A stretch of DNA of 59,101 nt from Paraburkholderia silviterrae (lineage in GTDB: Bacteria > Pseudomonadota > Gammaproteobacteria > Burkholderiales > Burkholderiaceae). This document shows positions 58,433 to 59,101 of this stretch, one piece after another; position 1 is the stretch's first letter; every line of letters begins with the position of its first letter. Below the pieces are notes generated by a model that was not told the origin of the DNA, ran no database searches, and saw only the letters and a program-made list of their open reading frames with translations. Location: the NCBI RefSeq assembly GCF_004353915.1, contig NZ_SMRP01000013.1, forward strand, positions 1-59,101. Reading direction: 5' to 3'. Both the position numbers and the translations under genes were made by a program.

Positions 58433-58617
58433 GGAAACCAGGGAATCCCCTAGGGTGGGGCCGCCTTGGCGGCGGTTTTTGGGGCGGTGGCGGGGACTGT
58501 CTTTTGCGCGGGCGCGAGCGTGTGGGTGCGGCGTGGCTTGATTTTGTTGAGGCGATGGGGCGATTGGGGTGGGGTGTTGGGTATGCTTGGTATGAGGCGG
58601 TGCCTCGGCCTTTCGTT

Positions 58618-59101
58618 GGCCTTTCCTTGATTTCATGTCGGTATATGAGTGTTGCCCCTGTGCGGGGCGGCACCTACTTTTCTTTGCAGCGGCAAAGAAA
58701 AGTAGGCAAAAGAAAGCCGCTCAAACCGCCAGTGTGACGCTGTCCACCACTCGACTTATATCGGAGCGGCTCCGGAGCGTCTGTCACCACGCGTCGTCAC
58801 ACGGAGTGACTAAGGGCTCATCCATCCGGCGGCGCTCCGCGCGCCGTGGGGCATAACCAAAACCGGTGGGATATACGGGTATTCGTAGGACTCCAACATA
58901 TTCACCCGTCAGAACCCCGCGCATTCGCAGACAGCACGCCCGGTTTTCCTTGTTGACCCTTCCGTCCGCGCGTAGCGCGCGGCGGGAAGGATGAGCCCTT
59001 TGTCACTAAGGCGGAGTGTGCGAGAAGACGGATGCTCCGGAGCCGCTCCGATAAAAAGGGCAGTGGGGGACGGCGTCACACTGGCGGTTTGAGCCGCTTT
59101 C
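58618..59101. repeat. Palindromic repeat, copy C (cut by the window end)
   Basis: This copy has the same orientation and order as copy B: GGCCTTTCCTTG, TTTCATG, the CCTACTTTTCTTTGC hairpin (58673-58706), the GCTCAAACCGCCAGTGTGACGC block, the CGGAGCGGCTCCGG block, and the start of the right arm. It is colinear with 31274 to about 31757, with scattered substitutions and small indels. The right end lies outside the window. Confidence 0.85.

Noticed and set aside
1..59101. tRNA, rRNA, integrase or attachment sites marking an island
   Set aside because: No cloverleaf-like sequence, rRNA segment or recombinase gene was found on either strand, so island borders cannot be supported.

Overview
The window is GC-rich with dense coding and strongly GC-biased third positions. 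Gene content (DUF3331, XapX, alginate-export porin, many LysR/MarR/AraC regulators next to small catabolic operons, repeated MFS carriers) points to the order Burkholderiales, most likely Paraburkholderia, Burkholderia or Caballeronia. No rRNA, tRNA, CRISPR array, replication origin or intact transposase was seen. The content reads as accessory, catabolic DNA of a secondary replicon or genomic island; that placement is inference.

Layout. 0.1-5.3 kb: an OmpR-type winged-helix/NB-ARC regulator, a LysR regulator divergent from a DsbA-like oxidoreductase, and a DUF3331 protein. 5.5-14.5 kb: a catabolic cluster (ene-reductase, three FAD monooxygenases, a Tat-exported amidohydrolase/decarboxylase, an ActP/DUF485 carboxylate symporter and a VOC protein) with a promoter/operator dyad in front of the VOC gene. 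14.6-18.1 kb: an AraC regulator, a chloroperoxidase-like hydrolase and a lower-GC orphan gene. 18.2-25 kb: an MFS, tri-haem cytochrome c, 2Fe-2S subunit and molybdopterin subunit operon, with a divergent LysR. 25.1-29.3 kb: a tripartite efflux system. 29.5-31.2 kb: a cNMP-binding/thioredoxin-reductase-like fusion. 31.3-31.9 kb: the central copy of a long palindromic repeat whose other copies lie at both ends of the window. 31.9-42.0 kb: a Na+/H+ antiporter with XapX, an isochorismatase-type hydrolase, a LysR regulator, and an XapX, amidohydrolase, DoxX, VOC, DUF1275 and porin gene train. 42.0-49.0 kb: a 1,734-residue kinase-like/AAA/GAF/histidine kinase with a FixJ-type response regulator and a second isochorismatase paralogue. 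49.1-58.4 kb: a Q/Y-rich repeat protein, then a second catabolic region (aromatic-acid MFS, FAD dehydrogenase, Gfo/Idh/MocA, SnoaL-like and BKACE proteins) with two MarR paralogues.

The most interesting signal is regulatory. Three transcription units in the last 9 kb start from near-identical promoters (TTGACt/a, 17 bp, a/cATCAT) with palindromic AT-rich elements, which suggests one MarR-controlled regulon for an unidentified substrate. Separately, an exact 17-bp AT-rich element lies upstream of the chloroperoxidase-like hydrolase and of the first isochorismatase gene, with a related element before the second, next to the FixJ-type regulator. A 3'-end relic of a duplicated MFS gene, a palindromic repeat of about 578 bp, and several enzymes missing family hallmark residues also deserve follow-up. 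All functions come from reading the sequence and recalled family knowledge; no searches were run.
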